From assembly GCA_947172415.1 (NCBI GenBank), contig OX359195.1, positions 1,488,001 to 1,552,000 of the forward strand: 64,000 nucleotides of DNA, read 5' to 3'. Position 1 is the first letter of the stretch, and the number at the start of each line of letters is the position of its first letter. The notes below the pieces were generated by a model, which was not told the origin of the DNA, did no database searches, and saw nothing but the letters and a program-made list of their open reading frames with translations. The stretch is from Chondrosia reniformis. Lineage: Eukaryota > Porifera > Demospongiae > Chondrillida > Chondrillidae. Below are positions 9,808 to 23,900 of the stretch, in pieces. The translations under genes and the position numbers were made by a program.

Positions 9808-12800
9808 TTATAAGCCAATGGCACTCCCCGGTCCCTTTGGGGTCCAGATGCCAGCACCGTTGATAGGATGATGGTAGGATCCACTTCCTGGTTGGTAGGT
9901 GGATTGGTAAAACGGAGGAACCGGAGCTGCACTGTCCCAGATCTTTGGAACTTTAGCAACTGATGCCGTTGAAACTTCAAACATAAAAATACAAGGAAGG
10001 CCTATAGTTACAACTCTGTTAATACTCTTATTCATATACAATTAAGAGGAGCTGGCAATTTTCCTATTTTGGCATATTATATATTATATTTGATGCAATG
10101 TAACTACTGAAATTTTTATACTATATACAATAGTCAGATAAAGTGAACAGTGATGATAACCATATATAACTCATGATGACGGGTATATAATTCTTTTATC
10201 CTAATCCAAAACTCCCTAAAGGCCTTATATATATGTAAGAATTTAAAATGGTGTTTTATAGATTACTCATAAATACGTACATAACGTACGATAGAATATA
10301 AATCCATTGCTACATTGTTACAATGATAAGCAGGATTGTGAGCTTTCCATAGCAGAACAAAACAATTAAGATTATTTACATAAGTGTCTCAAGACATTAT
10401 ATCCTCATCCAAAGCTACCTATAGGCCTTATACTGAAAGCTCACAATTCCGCTTACTATAAATACGTATATAATTTGAAACAGACACTCACCTCCTTCCA
10501 GTGGACATCCGATCTGTGACATCACATAAGAAGCTGCTGTTTGTTTGGCATCTTCAATGGTCCTACTCAACTTGTTTGACTGAAACTGAAGGTTCAAACC
10601 AGACACAACCACCTGAGGAAAGACTTGCACAGTTTAAGTACCCGTGTATAAATATTAAAATATGCTCTTTTCTAAGAGGTCATAATTAATTATACATTGA
10701 AGATATGGGGCAGCCATCTTTTTGGCTATCCCACCACAGAGTACGAAGGTATGTACTACTGTCATGAGTTTAATGTGCCTAATTCTGTGACATACTTTGT
10801 AGTAGTACAGTGGTCCTTCTCCTTGTGACGAACATGTGGCAGCAGTGTGCAGGGAATAAATGGGAATTCCCCAGTGGTTTTTGAGGCAAACTTCCTCCAA
10901 CAACTGAACAGGACTCCTGGTAACTTTGGAGGAGTGTCCATGAATATGAGAAGGAATACTCAGATGTGTACCTCCTCCCTCTTGAGATTGATATCCATAT
11001 TCCACATGGCCACACTATAGAAATTCATTCAAGTTCTGCCAATCAGTATGTAGGGATCACAGGAAATGCCACTCTAGAACCAATTGAGACACTCACCACC
11101 CTGGCACAGACACACTCACCACCCTGGCACGGACACTCACCACCTTGGCACAGACACTCACCACCCTGGCACAGACACACTCACCACCCTGGCACAGACA
11201 CACTCACCACCCTGGCACAGACACACTCACCACCCTGGCACAGACACACTCACCACCCTGGCACAGACACACTCACCACCATGGCACAGACACACTCACC
11301 ACCCTGGCACAGACACACTCACCACCCTGGCACAGACACACTCACCACCCTGGCACAGACACACTCACCACCCTGGCACAGACACACTCACCACCCTGGC
11401 ACAGACACTCACCACCCTGGCACAGACACACTCACCACCCTGGCACAGACACTCACCACCCTGGCACAGACACACTGGCACAGACACCTACCACCCTGGC
11501 ACAGACACATTCACCACCCTGGCACAGACACTCACCACCCTGGCACAGACACACTCACCACCCTGGCACAGACACCTACCACCCTGGCACAGACACATTC
11601 ACCACCCTGGCACAGACACACTCACCACCCTGGCACAGACACACTCACCACCCTGGCACAGACACACTCACCACCCTGGCACAGACACTCACCACCCTGG
11701 CACAGACACACTCACCACCCTGGCACAGACACTCACCACCCTGGCACAGACACCTACCACCCTGGCACAGACACATTCACCACCCTGGCACAGACACTCA
11801 CCACCCTGGCACAGACACACTCACCACCCTGGCACAGACACCTACCACCCTGGCACAGACACATTCACCACCCTGGCACAGACACTCACCACCCTGGCAC
11901 AGACACACTCACCACCTTGGCACAGACACACTCACCACCCTGGCACAGACACTCGCCACCCTGGCACAGACACCTACCACCCTGGCACAGACACCTACCA
12001 CCCTGGCACAGACACACTCACCACCCTGGCACAGACACTCGCCACCCTGGCACAGACACCTACCACCCTGGCACAGACACCTACCACCCTGGCACAGACA
12101 CTCGCCACCCTGGCACAGACACACCCACCCTGGCACAGACACTCACCACCTTGGCACAGACACTCGCCACCCTGGCACAGACACACCCACCCTGGCACAG
12201 AACACTCACCACCTTGGCACAGACACTCACCACCCTGGCACAGACACTTGCCTCGTATCTGGTCTGTCCTTGTCCATTTCCACATCCAGCTTGACGGCAA
12301 CCCGGAGAAGATATTACTGGAAAGAATGGTCTATTTGGGCGGACACGAGAGTAACTTCTTCCCCTACCACGCGATGGCATGAATCCTCGGGGTTCATTCC
12401 TAATTGAAGATAAATACATGTTTCAAATAACTTGTAATTATAGAAAAGAGATTTCAGCTATAAATGTTTCTTTAAGGAATACGGCAGAAGGTCAAATTGC
12501 CAAGCTAAAAACATTTAACTATAGGCTACCCCAAATTTCCCTTGGGATACTTTTAAAAGAAAAATTGATTTGATTTGGTTTTATATACATAAAAATTAAT
12601 CAGTTTTCCTTTCGTTAACAGAGTATGCATACAATATTTATATAAATATGCATAATAGATGCATACATACGAGGTATTTGTGTGGATGGAATGTCCATTG
12701 CCATATATTGGAGCAAGATGGAGGGAACTATAGTCGATGGGAAGGTAGGCAATGGGAGCCAGGGAGGAGTGGGGGAGGTAGGTTCTGTTCCTCCTAGCCT

Positions 12801-14701
12801 GCCTGTGCAGCAATAGAGTATCCTTGTCAACTGGCTTGGCCAATGTTATCTCTACTTCTGTGCCATCAATTTCCTTTTCTGTGTGAACATACATGATGCA
12901 GCAGCACGTGAACTAACATATGCAGATTTATATAGATACATTACCTATATATAATATATACTAGGATGCATGCATTCTTTTAGGGCCACTAAAAATATTG
13001 TGATCACTTTGTAGAGTCATCCTTCCATATACGTATTAGTAGCTAGCAAACAATAAACTACATATACGTAAGCTGCTTTCTCAAAAAGTTAAAGGGTATA
13101 TGTAGGGGGGCAGAGGGGCAATTAGAAACCCTGATAGTATTTATATATATATACATAGTACATGTCACTCTGTATAATATTATAGTATGTGTATGTATGT
13201 ATGTAGTTATTACCATTCATCAACTCAATTGACTTTAGAGCTCCTTCTCTTTCGCTGAAGTGAATAAAGGCATAGTCTCTGATCTTCTTCACTCTTTCCA
13301 CTGGCGCTATCCCGGAAAAGATTTCTTCCAGATGACTTTCGGTTGTACTCAACATCAAATTTCTCACATAGATCACCTTAACCTATATTGTACAAAAGTA
13401 CAGAGTAGAAACTGAAAATTAAATTATTAAATACATGCATTAATTAAAAATTTAGAAATCTATATCTCTTATATGGAGAATCAAACATATATTTGACTAT
13501 CAAGAAATGGGTAAATGTTTACAATCAATAAATAATATGTATATACATTGATATATATTATGGAGTTTAATATAATAATTAAAACCTATATTATGCTAAA
13601 TTTCTTATGCATATTGTCGTACTGCCTAGTCAACTGTATCTCCATGCATCCACCATTTTTAATTAATTACTAATTAAAGTTGATGGGTTCCACCTTTAGA
13701 TTAAAGAAGTGTATATACATTTAAATAGAATATTTGAATCTTACGGAAGACATCACTGAATCCTCCACTTCTATTTCCGGTTCCGCCCAGTCCACTGCTA
13801 CACTGTGCCCCCACATGTGGATACGCCCAGATATGAGCTTCTTGCGGGCCATCGCTGCAGACCTGTGAGAGTCGTATTCCACAAAGGCAAAGCCACGATT
13901 CTTAGATTTGTCACTTGCACTCGGGTAGACAATGACATCTCTCACACCCTCTGTGACTTTCTTGATCTCTTCCATGATGTCGCTTCGGACAACTCTCTTT
14001 GGAATTCCGCCGATGAAGAGCCTGCAGTTGTCAATGGACATACACACACCCAGCAGGCGGCCTTTCCTTATTTCATAGTTGTTGAACAGTTTGACAGACT
14101 TTTTTGAGTCTATCTGGTTGGTGTATACGACGAAAGCGTATCCGCGATTAAACCCGCTAAAATCCACCATCAGTCTCATTTCGTAGATCTTTCCTGCTCC
14201 TTCAAAGACTGGTACCAACTCATCCTCGAAGCAATCGCGAGGAATCTTACCCACAAATACTTCGCAACCGCGCTGCGGAGACGCACCGGACCAGTCCGGC
14301 GGAGGGCCGTAGCGCCGCTGTCCGTTTTGCTGGACAATTGGGTATCCCGTCCTCTGCATCAACCTTGTGATGGGGGGAACATCCTTCTCCTTTGCGGTAC
14401 CGTCTTCCTTTTGAGTGTGATATTCTAAATCTTCCACATCCTCCCTTTTCTCTTCTCTCTCCTCTTCCTCCTCTAGTTGGTAATTGGTTTCTTCGTGAAG
14501 AGTTTGCAATGTTGGCTCTTCGGCTTCCTTTGTATCAGCAGGCGAGAAGATGCCGCTGTCTGAACAAACATCAGTTTGGGCATTATTAATAGGCGATGAA
14601 GTGAAGCTCGGTTGTATGGAGAGGGTCGCTCCATCCTCCTCCTTGCTGCCTGCTTTGGAGCTGCTACTCGGAGACTTGGAAGGACTACTATCAGAATCCA
14701 T
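9808..14701 (-). CDS. A1CF/RBM46/RBM47-like RNA-binding protein
   Basis: Seven exons with consistent phases: 14701-13745, 13376-13214, 12878-12671, 12399-12252, 11014-10796, 10612-10492 and 9974-9808, for 660 residues. Residues 1-110 are acidic and disordered. The block with [16 protein letters not shown] and PRDCFEDEL starts RRM1 (about 146-222). RRM2 (226-307) has [10 protein letters not shown] and RGFAFVEY and ends [11 protein letters not shown]3 (320-395) has [20 protein letters not shown] and [10 protein letters not shown]. An RG-containing linker (443-492) precedes a DND1-type dsRBD (about 515-603; [13 protein letters not shown], then [12 protein letters not shown]). In vertebrates this family binds AU-rich RNA and A1CF/RBM47 assist APOBEC1 C-to-U editing. 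The fourth intron uses a GC donor. The A1CF, RBM46 and RBM47 lineages cannot be separated by eye. The start is the first Met after stops in frame. Confidence 0.9.
11085..12250. repeat. Minisatellite of 21-23-bp units in an A1CF-like intron
   Basis: About 50 copies of a unit containing caccaccctggcacagacac, alternating mainly between 21 and 23 bases, with small variants (ttggcac, cattcacc, ctcgcc). It fills nearly the whole 1.2-kb intron between the RG exon and the dsRBD exon and abuts the 5' splice site. It is open in several frames only because of its unit composition. Confidence 0.95.
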
Positions 14702-14934
14702 TTCAGTTCAGTAATGAATGTCCAATCGTCAATCATAAGAAATCGGCTCGAATCAACTAGGGCTTAAATAACATGATCTACAGCTATTGAGCTACAATAC
14801 AAATGCAAGTAAACAAGCATTATAAAAAGACGGTATATAAGCTCTGTGAATAAACGCATTTCCGGTAAAACTGGAACGTATGTTAACGTAAAATCGAATG
14901 GGTGGAGGATTTGAGGCGTGTAGAATCAATAAAT
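14702..14934. promoter_or_regulatory. Divergent promoter region, 233 bp
   Basis: The start codons of the A1CF-like gene (minus) and the coiled-coil gene (plus) are only 233 bases apart, so they probably share a bidirectional promoter. A TATA-like tataaaaaga occurs at about 14821 in plus orientation. Confidence 0.5.
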
Positions 14935-17900
14935 ATGAGCAAGGCTGCCAAAGCATTAAGACGGTGAGTTTGGTACCGTGAATGTGCCCAGTAGAGGTCT
15001 AGAATGTTCTATACACAGTCAGCATATCTCTAAAAAGACAATTTTTACACTTAACCTCAAAAAACCCTCGTCATATGGTTTTTAGATTTAACATTTAGCC
15101 ACAATCTCTCTCTTCTGTTGTTGAGACTAGTACGTTTCTATGACTACGCGAATCCAGTGAATGTTTCAATTTTGTGCTCATCCTATGGCCTATGCGATCT
15201 TAATCTATAGCTCAGTACAGTCATAGATCCATCTCTACCGAACGTTGCATCATTCTCCTAATATTTGATTGTTATCCCTTGAGTTTAATTTTTGGATAAC
15301 ACTGTTTTAGCTGTCAATTCTTAATATACACCAATTCACAACTGTATACTTGGAAAGTCCGTTCCTATGTGTTGATTGTTACGGTTCTGCCACGTCTCAA
15401 CTGTTTACCTTTGAAATGATTCTTTGTGTTCGCTTATATTCTTAGCAAATGACTCTTCAACAAGATCTATGACTGAGAGGGTTACTGGATTAAATGCTAG
15501 GATGATAATACTGATTAGCAAACTGTACATCATTCTCAGTCATAGATCTTGTTGAAGTATCAGCTATCATAAATGTCGAATGTGCATAGTGTATCTCTAG
15601 ATTAATTGGTCAATCAATTATTATTAATTTGGCTATTTCTTCTGTATAAACTGTCCATACTTGATGTAATCAAAATTGAAAATGGTTTTGCACTAATTTG
15701 ATTAGAAGGGAGCAGATACGTACGTCTTTGTATCACCTCCTGTTTGTTAGGAGTGGTGTTCGTATCAAGAGCCTTGCAGCAGGACACACTGCCTTAAATA
15801 TTGTAATATCAGACTTGAGTAGCTTGAGACAGAGAATGAAAGACTCCGTCAGTGCCCAGGAAGTTGGTAAGATTCCCAAACTGGAACAAGTGTTTATAAA
15901 TTTATATATACATACATATGTATAAATGTGTATAAATGTGTAGAGATTAATCTTCAGTTGAGCAATCAGCAACAAGAATTCAATTAATAGAGTAGAATTT
16001 TTGTTGCTGATTGCTCAACTGAAGATTAATCTCTACAATATAAACGCAACTGGAAATACTCCTTACCGCAGTATAAATGTGTATATATTTAAGTACATGT
16101 AATGTATTGCAGTTAAATTGCACTGCTCATGTGTGTGAAAGTGCTACATACATATAAGGAAACTCTTTAAAGATCTCTGTGTGGCTAGGTGTATTCATGA
16201 TTCAGAATCTGGAACTGCACTAGCCAAGGGATGGAGGGACAAGCGACATCTGTCCCAATCCCTTGGCTAGTGCAGTTCCAGATTCTGAAGTATAAGGAAA
16301 CTATTAATGTTTTTATGTAAATAGGATTTACCATGTATACATTGTAATGTTTTATTTATTTGCTGTTCAAAGACATTTTACAAATATCATATTCTAGTTG
16401 CTTATTAAATCACATATCTCCCAGCAGAATGCTTTATTTTGAGACACTTCCAATGTCATGACCTACAAAGCTACGTACGTATGTAGTATGTAGTGATTCC
16501 AGAGTGGTCTTTATGTATTAACAGTATTCAAGTATCTTATCCATCATAAAAAATATACTTATGTCTTAGTAATTAGGGTACCTTGTATTATGTTAGTAAT
16601 TTGTGTATTCATTGCCAGGTCAAAATAATTGTTTATTTAAAAATTGCTTTGGTAGTTTGCCTGTACTCCAGTATTGTTCCTACTGGCTCAATAGCAGTCT
16701 TTTAATGGAGTGCTAAGGTGATAGATACATAAGTGATTCTACCTTCTGAACAACAAGTAGTCGTAGTGATGGTCTTGTTAGACAGTGTAGTGACAGTCTT
16801 GTTAGACAGTGTAGTGACAGTCTTGCTAGACAGTGTAGTGACAGTCTTGCTAGACAGTGTGATGGTCTCGTTAGTCAGTGTGGTGATGGTCTTGCTAGAC
16901 AGTGTGGTGATGGTCTTGCTAGACAGTGTAGTGACGGTCTTGTTAGACAGTGTAGTGACGGTCTTGTTAGACAGTGTAGTGATGGTCTTGCTAGACATTG
17001 TAGTGGTCTTGTTAGACAGTGTAGTGATGGTCTTGCTAGACAGTGTAGTGATGGTCTTGCTAGACAGTGTAGTGACAGTCTTGCTAGACAGTGTAGTGAT
17101 GGTCTTGTTAGACAGTGTAGTGATGGTCTTGCTAGACAGTGTAGTGATGGTCTTGTTAGACAGTGTAGTGGTCTTGTTAGACAGTGTAGTGGTCTTGTTA
17201 GACAGTGTAGTGATGGTCTTGTTAGACAGTGTAGTGGTCTTGTTAGACAGTGTAGTGATGGTCTTGCTAGACAGTGTAGTAAACCATTCCTTTGAGGACT
17301 TGTGAATTTAGATGGTGTAAATTAGATGCTACACATGACAACCAAAACAAACTTTATCACTTTATACTTGATCCTTTAGTCAAGTAATCACTACCTGTCC
17401 CTTATATGTTTACTCCTTCTTGTCTTCTTCTACAATATTCATTTCAGGAGACCAGCTGTCCAAATGATATTCATAGTCTTGTAGTACATCTTAAGTCTCT
17501 TATATCAAGATTATCTATTCTGCTATATACATATGCTTGACATAGACATGATTGTACCAATGCTCCCTTTAACATAAGTTGTTTGTGCTTTTATTTTACA
17601 TTTATATTCAACTTCCAATGTATTGTTTCCTAATACGTATGTAGCTTTTCCTAAAACTAGAGCTGAGAGTAGAAGTAAGGAGTGTTTCAACAATAGCTGG
17701 AATTTTGGCAATTTTTTAACCTGTAAATGTACATTAGTGGATATCCTGTAGGTACATGTTTAGGCAGAACTTGTGTCACATTTGTTGTTCTTTGCGTCTC
17801 TTTATAGCACTAGAGAGTGTTGACAAATGGGCTCAGGCAGACGAGCTACCAGCTCTGCAGGTTTGTATAAAGTGTTTGCTGTCACATGATGTCACATGAT

Positions 17901-20900
17901 GTCACAAAATGTCACTGCCTCAATTCTGTGGCCTTTGTGTTTTTACTTTTTGTGCTAGCTTAAAGATAGTCTAAGAAATGTCTTTGCCAATCAATCCACC
18001 ACTGGGAAGTTACCATAGATCTACTGTTTGTACTGATTTATTGTAATTCGGGAAATATTCATGTTGAAATATTTTCACGGTCTAAGCCTAACATGCACTT
18101 CTTTTGCACGAATGAAAGAAAGAGAGAATATTTCGTGCGATATATTTTGACAACGAAAATTTCTCGAATTACGGTAGTTAGTTATTAGTTACGTATATAC
18201 ATATCCTTTGAATTATTTAGTGAAGTAGAATCTTTTGTTATCATATAAAGTGTTGAACTATATGAGGAACCTACAGATGTCAACTGTTTATATTTCTTGG
18301 AGATGTTTAACTTCTTTCAGTTTAAACTTATGCAGTTGCCATGACAACTTGCAGTCATGCATGTCCTACATGAGATGGTTGGGTAGGGAGAGATAGCTTA
18401 TCTTGTGTTGTTGACACTTTAAGATATCCTCTCCAACCACAGGAATTTTTCCATTCCTCCAATTGTGATAGAGCCAGTAGCCACTCCCACTTATCCAGTA
18501 GCCACTCCTACTCTCCTACCAGGGGTCCAACATATATGTAGTCCCTTTTCTGAGTGGAACTTGCATGTGATATTTAATGTTTAATGAATGTCCAAAGAAC
18601 TGGCTAGACTAGGTAGGTCATTCTAGTGACCTTTTGACCTCTTTGCATCCCATTATCTGCAAGCATGCAAATATGTGTATAGTAAGATGTGTGGTTGATT
18701 AACTGAATGGCTGTACCTAGTGCTCCAACATATATTGTAAGCTTACAAAGGACCCTCATTTAGTTACATCTAGAAACAATAGAGTTGACTTAATTAGATA
18801 TCAGATACAAAAACTAATTTCTCTAATGTGTATGAACGTGTAACAACTGGTTGTACGTAGCTCATTTAAAATGGCTGACATTTCCACATTAGTTTTTTGA
18901 GTTCTACTTTTGTTCAATAGCCTATTCCAACACTCTAGTAAGTGATTGAAAGGGAAAATAATATTTCTCTTAGTACATACATACGTAGATCTGCCTTCCT
19001 TTGCAATAATTGTATATATGTAACAATTATTTAATAGGACTTTGAACCATTCTATTGGTTTCTTGGCTGTATTCCAGTGATTATCATTAGTACTGTAAAC
19101 ACAACATTTTCTTGTGTAATAAAATATTGCAGTGAGCTTGCAGTACCTTTACAGATGAGATATTTGTACATAAATCCTTTCATACTGTACGTGCATTTAA
19201 GGCAAAGATATTTATACCAGAAATCTTCAAATTATAATAGTTGTGGTTGCACTTTGTGACAGCTCACATAACATGTATGTTGGTGCATTTTGTTATCTTT
19301 TCATTTGTTTCGCAGTGTAATGGTATCCCTGAATATAGCGAAAATATTTCCACAGCGAAAAATTTTCATTTACAGCAATCATAGTCTTTTCACAGGCTTG
19401 TGTAATTGACTCCATTTTAGATGTTAGGATGTTGATCCTCTTTGAGTGGTTGTTGTCATGCCTTGATTTTTGACTTCAAGAGGTTAATGGATTTTACACA
19501 CAAAAATAGACCACCCGCATTGTATTGTTGCTGTGGGCATGTTTCAGATTAGCTGGTTCACCAAAGAATTCTACTGTAAAACCCTAATATTAGCGCGCCA
19601 CTAATGTTAGCGAAATTAGCAATGCGATATCATTCGCTAACATTTATGGTCGCTAAAATGTTTATTATTACGCATGTGCAGTAGTGTGGAGCAAGTATTT
19701 ACAACAAAACGCTAAATTTATTGGACACTAATAAGTCATATACAGTAAAATACTAAATATAATGATGCGCTAATATTAAGGGTTTTACAGTACATTACTG
19801 TATAGCTGGCGGGTGGTGCGTCTTGTATCTTTGCAGGATGTGATGCATCAGGTGTTTGAGTTGAATCAGATGTGGACTGAGACACAAGGAGAACTTATCA
19901 GTAAGTTTACATATTGTACATACATATATCAGGAATTGAATGTGTGTGTCTAAATATAAAGGAGTGTTTGCCTGAACATTGATTGACACCTCAGTAATTC
20001 TGTATACTAATCCATACACCCTAAGCATTCTTTTAACCACAATGTTTTACTTATTCTAGCAATTTGGATAAATTACAATCGCATTTGATTGCCAATATAG
20101 GTAACAGTAGTATCAATAAGGGGAAATATGACCTCATTTTGGATAGGATATTTGGATAGGATATTTGGAGGCTGAGTTGATTGGTTAATGAACAGGAACT
20201 GTAAACATAGTTGTGTGGTTTGCTGGCTTACGTATTTAATGTATGTGAATGACCCATATTGTCCTGGTTCAGATTGCTCCTTCGATAAACTTCCAGGGAC
20301 CAATTTAGCTTTTGTGTGACTTGAAAGCCATGGAGATACTATTCATTGAGCTGCCCACCGCAGTATTGTTTCTCACACTCCTTGATAACTTCCAGCAGTT
20401 GACATGAAAAATCTAAGATACCATTTTCCTACATGCTATATGCCTATTCTGTAAAAGAGCCTATAAGGAACTAAACCTGAAGAGAGCTTTGGATGAAGAT
20501 ACAGGAGTCTTTTCTTCCTTCTTTTCCCTTCTTTCATCTTCTTCTCCACTGGGTCAGACAGCTGTTTCTGGGAATTCCACCCTTCATCAGTGATCCTGGG
20601 AGTCTTTGTCTTTTTCTTTATCTTGATCTTCTGTGAATCCTTGGCCCTTTGCATAGGCAAAACATGTCCTGTGAATTGCTAACATGTTGTAGCATATGTA
20701 TATGTGTTCTTTTTATATGGTTTGCAGCACAGATGAAGGAATATAAAAGAGTATATGAACATATATTGGAAATGGAAAAGAAGCTAGACCACGCAAAGAA
20801 AACATTAGTAGGTTGCTAAGCAACAGAATGCAAACTGACTAATCCTTTAATTGTGAATGTGTTTAATAATAATGGAAGACATCCCATAGAGAAACAATCT

Positions 20901-23900
20901 CCTCTTTCCTGCCTACTATTGTACTCCCCAGTCTGGTAAGATTTGATTATCTTGGTCTTTGTAGTGTGTTATTGTGTGGTAGCGCTATTAGGCCCTGGTG
21001 TTTTATATTTATTGTTCAACAGTTGACCAATTAAGCATACATGTGAAGAACATGTGTAACTCATACTTTATAGTAAAAAGTTGAAAACAAAGATCAATTG
21101 ACCACTAGTCTCCTTCACTTTGCTGTCTGAGTCAAATTATTAGTTCGTGCAAGTACATTAAAGGGTCCTCACTATTTGAGCACCTAGAACTTGCTAAATA
21201 GACTACGAAGTGAAGTGTGGGCCCCAACACTAGAATGTGTACTAAAACACTAGTATGTGAACTACGTATATCACTTGAGTGTATATTCGTATGTATTGGG
21301 TTTCTGAGATATATTTGTACATTTATCTTAATCTAGTCTCAATGGGAAGATAAGGAGAAGAAACTTCAGAAAGAATTATCAAAAAATCCAAAAGTACGCA
21401 TCATTGTAAACTATATTAGAACTCTAATTACGTAATCTATAGAGTCTCCAAATACCACCAAAGTGGAAGCTGATAGTTGATCCAGTATGGATACTGATAT
21501 CTTATAAGTGTAGCAGCTGATATTATGACATGCATATTGTAGAAACTTTCATTGTAGTATTGTTCTGCAGCAATGTTTTGCACTCAAGAGTAAGTATTTA
21601 TCTTTGAGATGGTTCATCTTTTAGTCTTTTGAGCTTATGGAGACACTCAAAAGACTAAAGATAACCCATCTTTAAGATAAATTTGGTGCATTTAGAAGAA
21701 GGCTCTATCATGTAAAATATATGTACACACGTACATATGTACATTCCAACACCTGCCTAAATAACTAGTGTTTCTGATGGTTGTTATAAACTGTAAGATA
21801 TTTTTCATTGATAAATTATGTGATCACTACTTCAATACATCACTTTTTAGTTTGGGGAAACCCCTTAATCAATGAAATATACTGGATATACTATATATTA
21901 CACTTTATATTGTGCTTGTACGTATGTACATACCTATATGTGAATATCAGACACTTTGTATGTATTGACTATCTAACATACTGTCAGATATACACATTAA
22001 TATTAATGAGTAGGAATTTAAATAGAATAATTGTGTTTATATACATAGGTATTATGCAATGTACGTACCCATGTATTGTATCCAATTGTAGGATATAGCT
22101 GAGGTTCAGCAGAAACTGGAACATGCTACCAATCAGAAGGAATTCTGTGTGGTAGATGGTAAGGTCTGATCTAACCAAACTTGCGTTATATGTACAGTGA
22201 GTAGTTCAAGATGCCCAAATTTCTGTGTTTTGAAATGTTTCTGATGCTCAAATGTATATCATATAAATGCAACAAATATCCCTTACTATTTCATTTAAGT
22301 ATCTCTACAGAAATGTAAGCTAATGCTGTAAGTTTTCTGAGTGTAACAACAAAGTGTTGATTTTGACTCTAATTCTGATTTACGTACTTCTACTCAGTGA
22401 GATGTTTAGAATATGAGTTGAAAGTGGTCAAGATGATGTCCGTCAAGGCTGGCTTGTTAGATTTGTCACAGACAATGACAGCAGTTGGTGAACGTATGGC
22501 TTTCATTGGCAAAGCGCAACATGTACGTATATAGACACACCCTCACACCCTCACAACATGTACGTATATAGACACACCCTCACACCCTCACAACATGTAC
22601 GTATATAGACACCTTTAAAACATGTGTATACATAAATTTAGTAGTAGTAAATCACTCGGTTTCACTGCTAACTCAGCTGCAGTCGCTGTCTGTCTGTGTG
22701 TGATATCTGGAAGCCCGCCCATCACTGACACCTCTGGTCAGGATTATCTATTAACTATATACCCAATCAATTAGTAGAACTGCAGTGTCTAGCTCTGTGT
22801 TATATGTACCCTCCCATCTCTAGTTCTGTGTTATATGTACCCTCCCATCTCTAGCTCTGTGTTATATGTACCCTCCCATCTCTAGCTCTGTGTTATATGT
22901 ACCCTCCCATCTCTAGCTCTGTGTTATATGTACCCTCCCATCTCTAGCTCTGTGTTATATGTACCCTCCCATCTCTAGCTCTGTGTTATATGTACCCTCC
23001 CATCTCCAGCTCTGTGTTATATGTACCCTCCCATCTCCAGCTCTGTGTTATATGTACCCTCCCATCTCTAGCTCTGTGTTATATGTACCCTCCCATCTCT
23101 AGCTCTGTGTTATATGTACCCTCCCATCTCTAGCTCTGTGTTATATGTACCCTCCCATCTCTAGCTCTGTGTTATATGTACCCTCCCATCTCCAGCTCTG
23201 TGTTATATGTACCCTCCCATCTCTAGCTCTGTGTTATATGTACCCTCCCATCTCTAGCTCTGTGTTATATGTACCCTCCCATCTCTAGCTCTGTGTTATA
23301 TGTACCCTCCCATCTCTAGCTCTGTGTTATATGTACCCTCCCATCTCTAGCTCTTTTATAAATAGCTACCCATTGATAAATCCAAAGTTTGGAGGTAAAT
23401 CCTTTTCAGTCCAGTGGCTTTTTGAAAGTCTTTATGATGCAACCATCAACTTGTAGTACATTGCATAACACCCGGTTAACAAGTGTAAAAGTGTTAATTA
23501 CTTTGGGAACCAGATGACCTCTGACCTCTGTAGATATCTAATTTTAATCCAATTTCACTATAACCTTGATGAGTGTGATTCAGTGGCAGAATAATTCAAG
23601 TTTAATTGTAATGAGCACATTAATATTTATCTAATTTCTGAGTATTTTTTAAGAGTACAATACTTTAGGTCTAGTTTATATAGTTGAGCTGTCTTTTATT
23701 AAAATGTGTGTATATATCATTGCGAACTAAAGGAATCATTAACTACTACTGTGAGCAATAGCTGATATTCCTATATCATTCTTGTGCTAGGATTTGGCAG
23801 CTCTAATACCTGAAACATCAGAAAGGAGTGAAACATTACCTACATATACAGGTATCTTGTTACCTAACAATGTATTAATATAAATTATATGCAGGAATGC

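Noticed and set aside
10966..12407. Three overlapping plus-strand open frames of 420-442 residues
   Set aside because: They are the three frames of the 21/23-bp minisatellite (HHPGTDT-type repeats) and lie in an intron of the minus-strand A1CF-like gene.
16733..17305. 190-residue VVTVLLDS repeat frame
   Set aside because: Translation of an intronic minisatellite with unit length divisible by three.
22785..23352. Possible CRISPR array
   Set aside because: Perfect head-to-tail 31-bp units with no unique spacers, in a eukaryotic intron.
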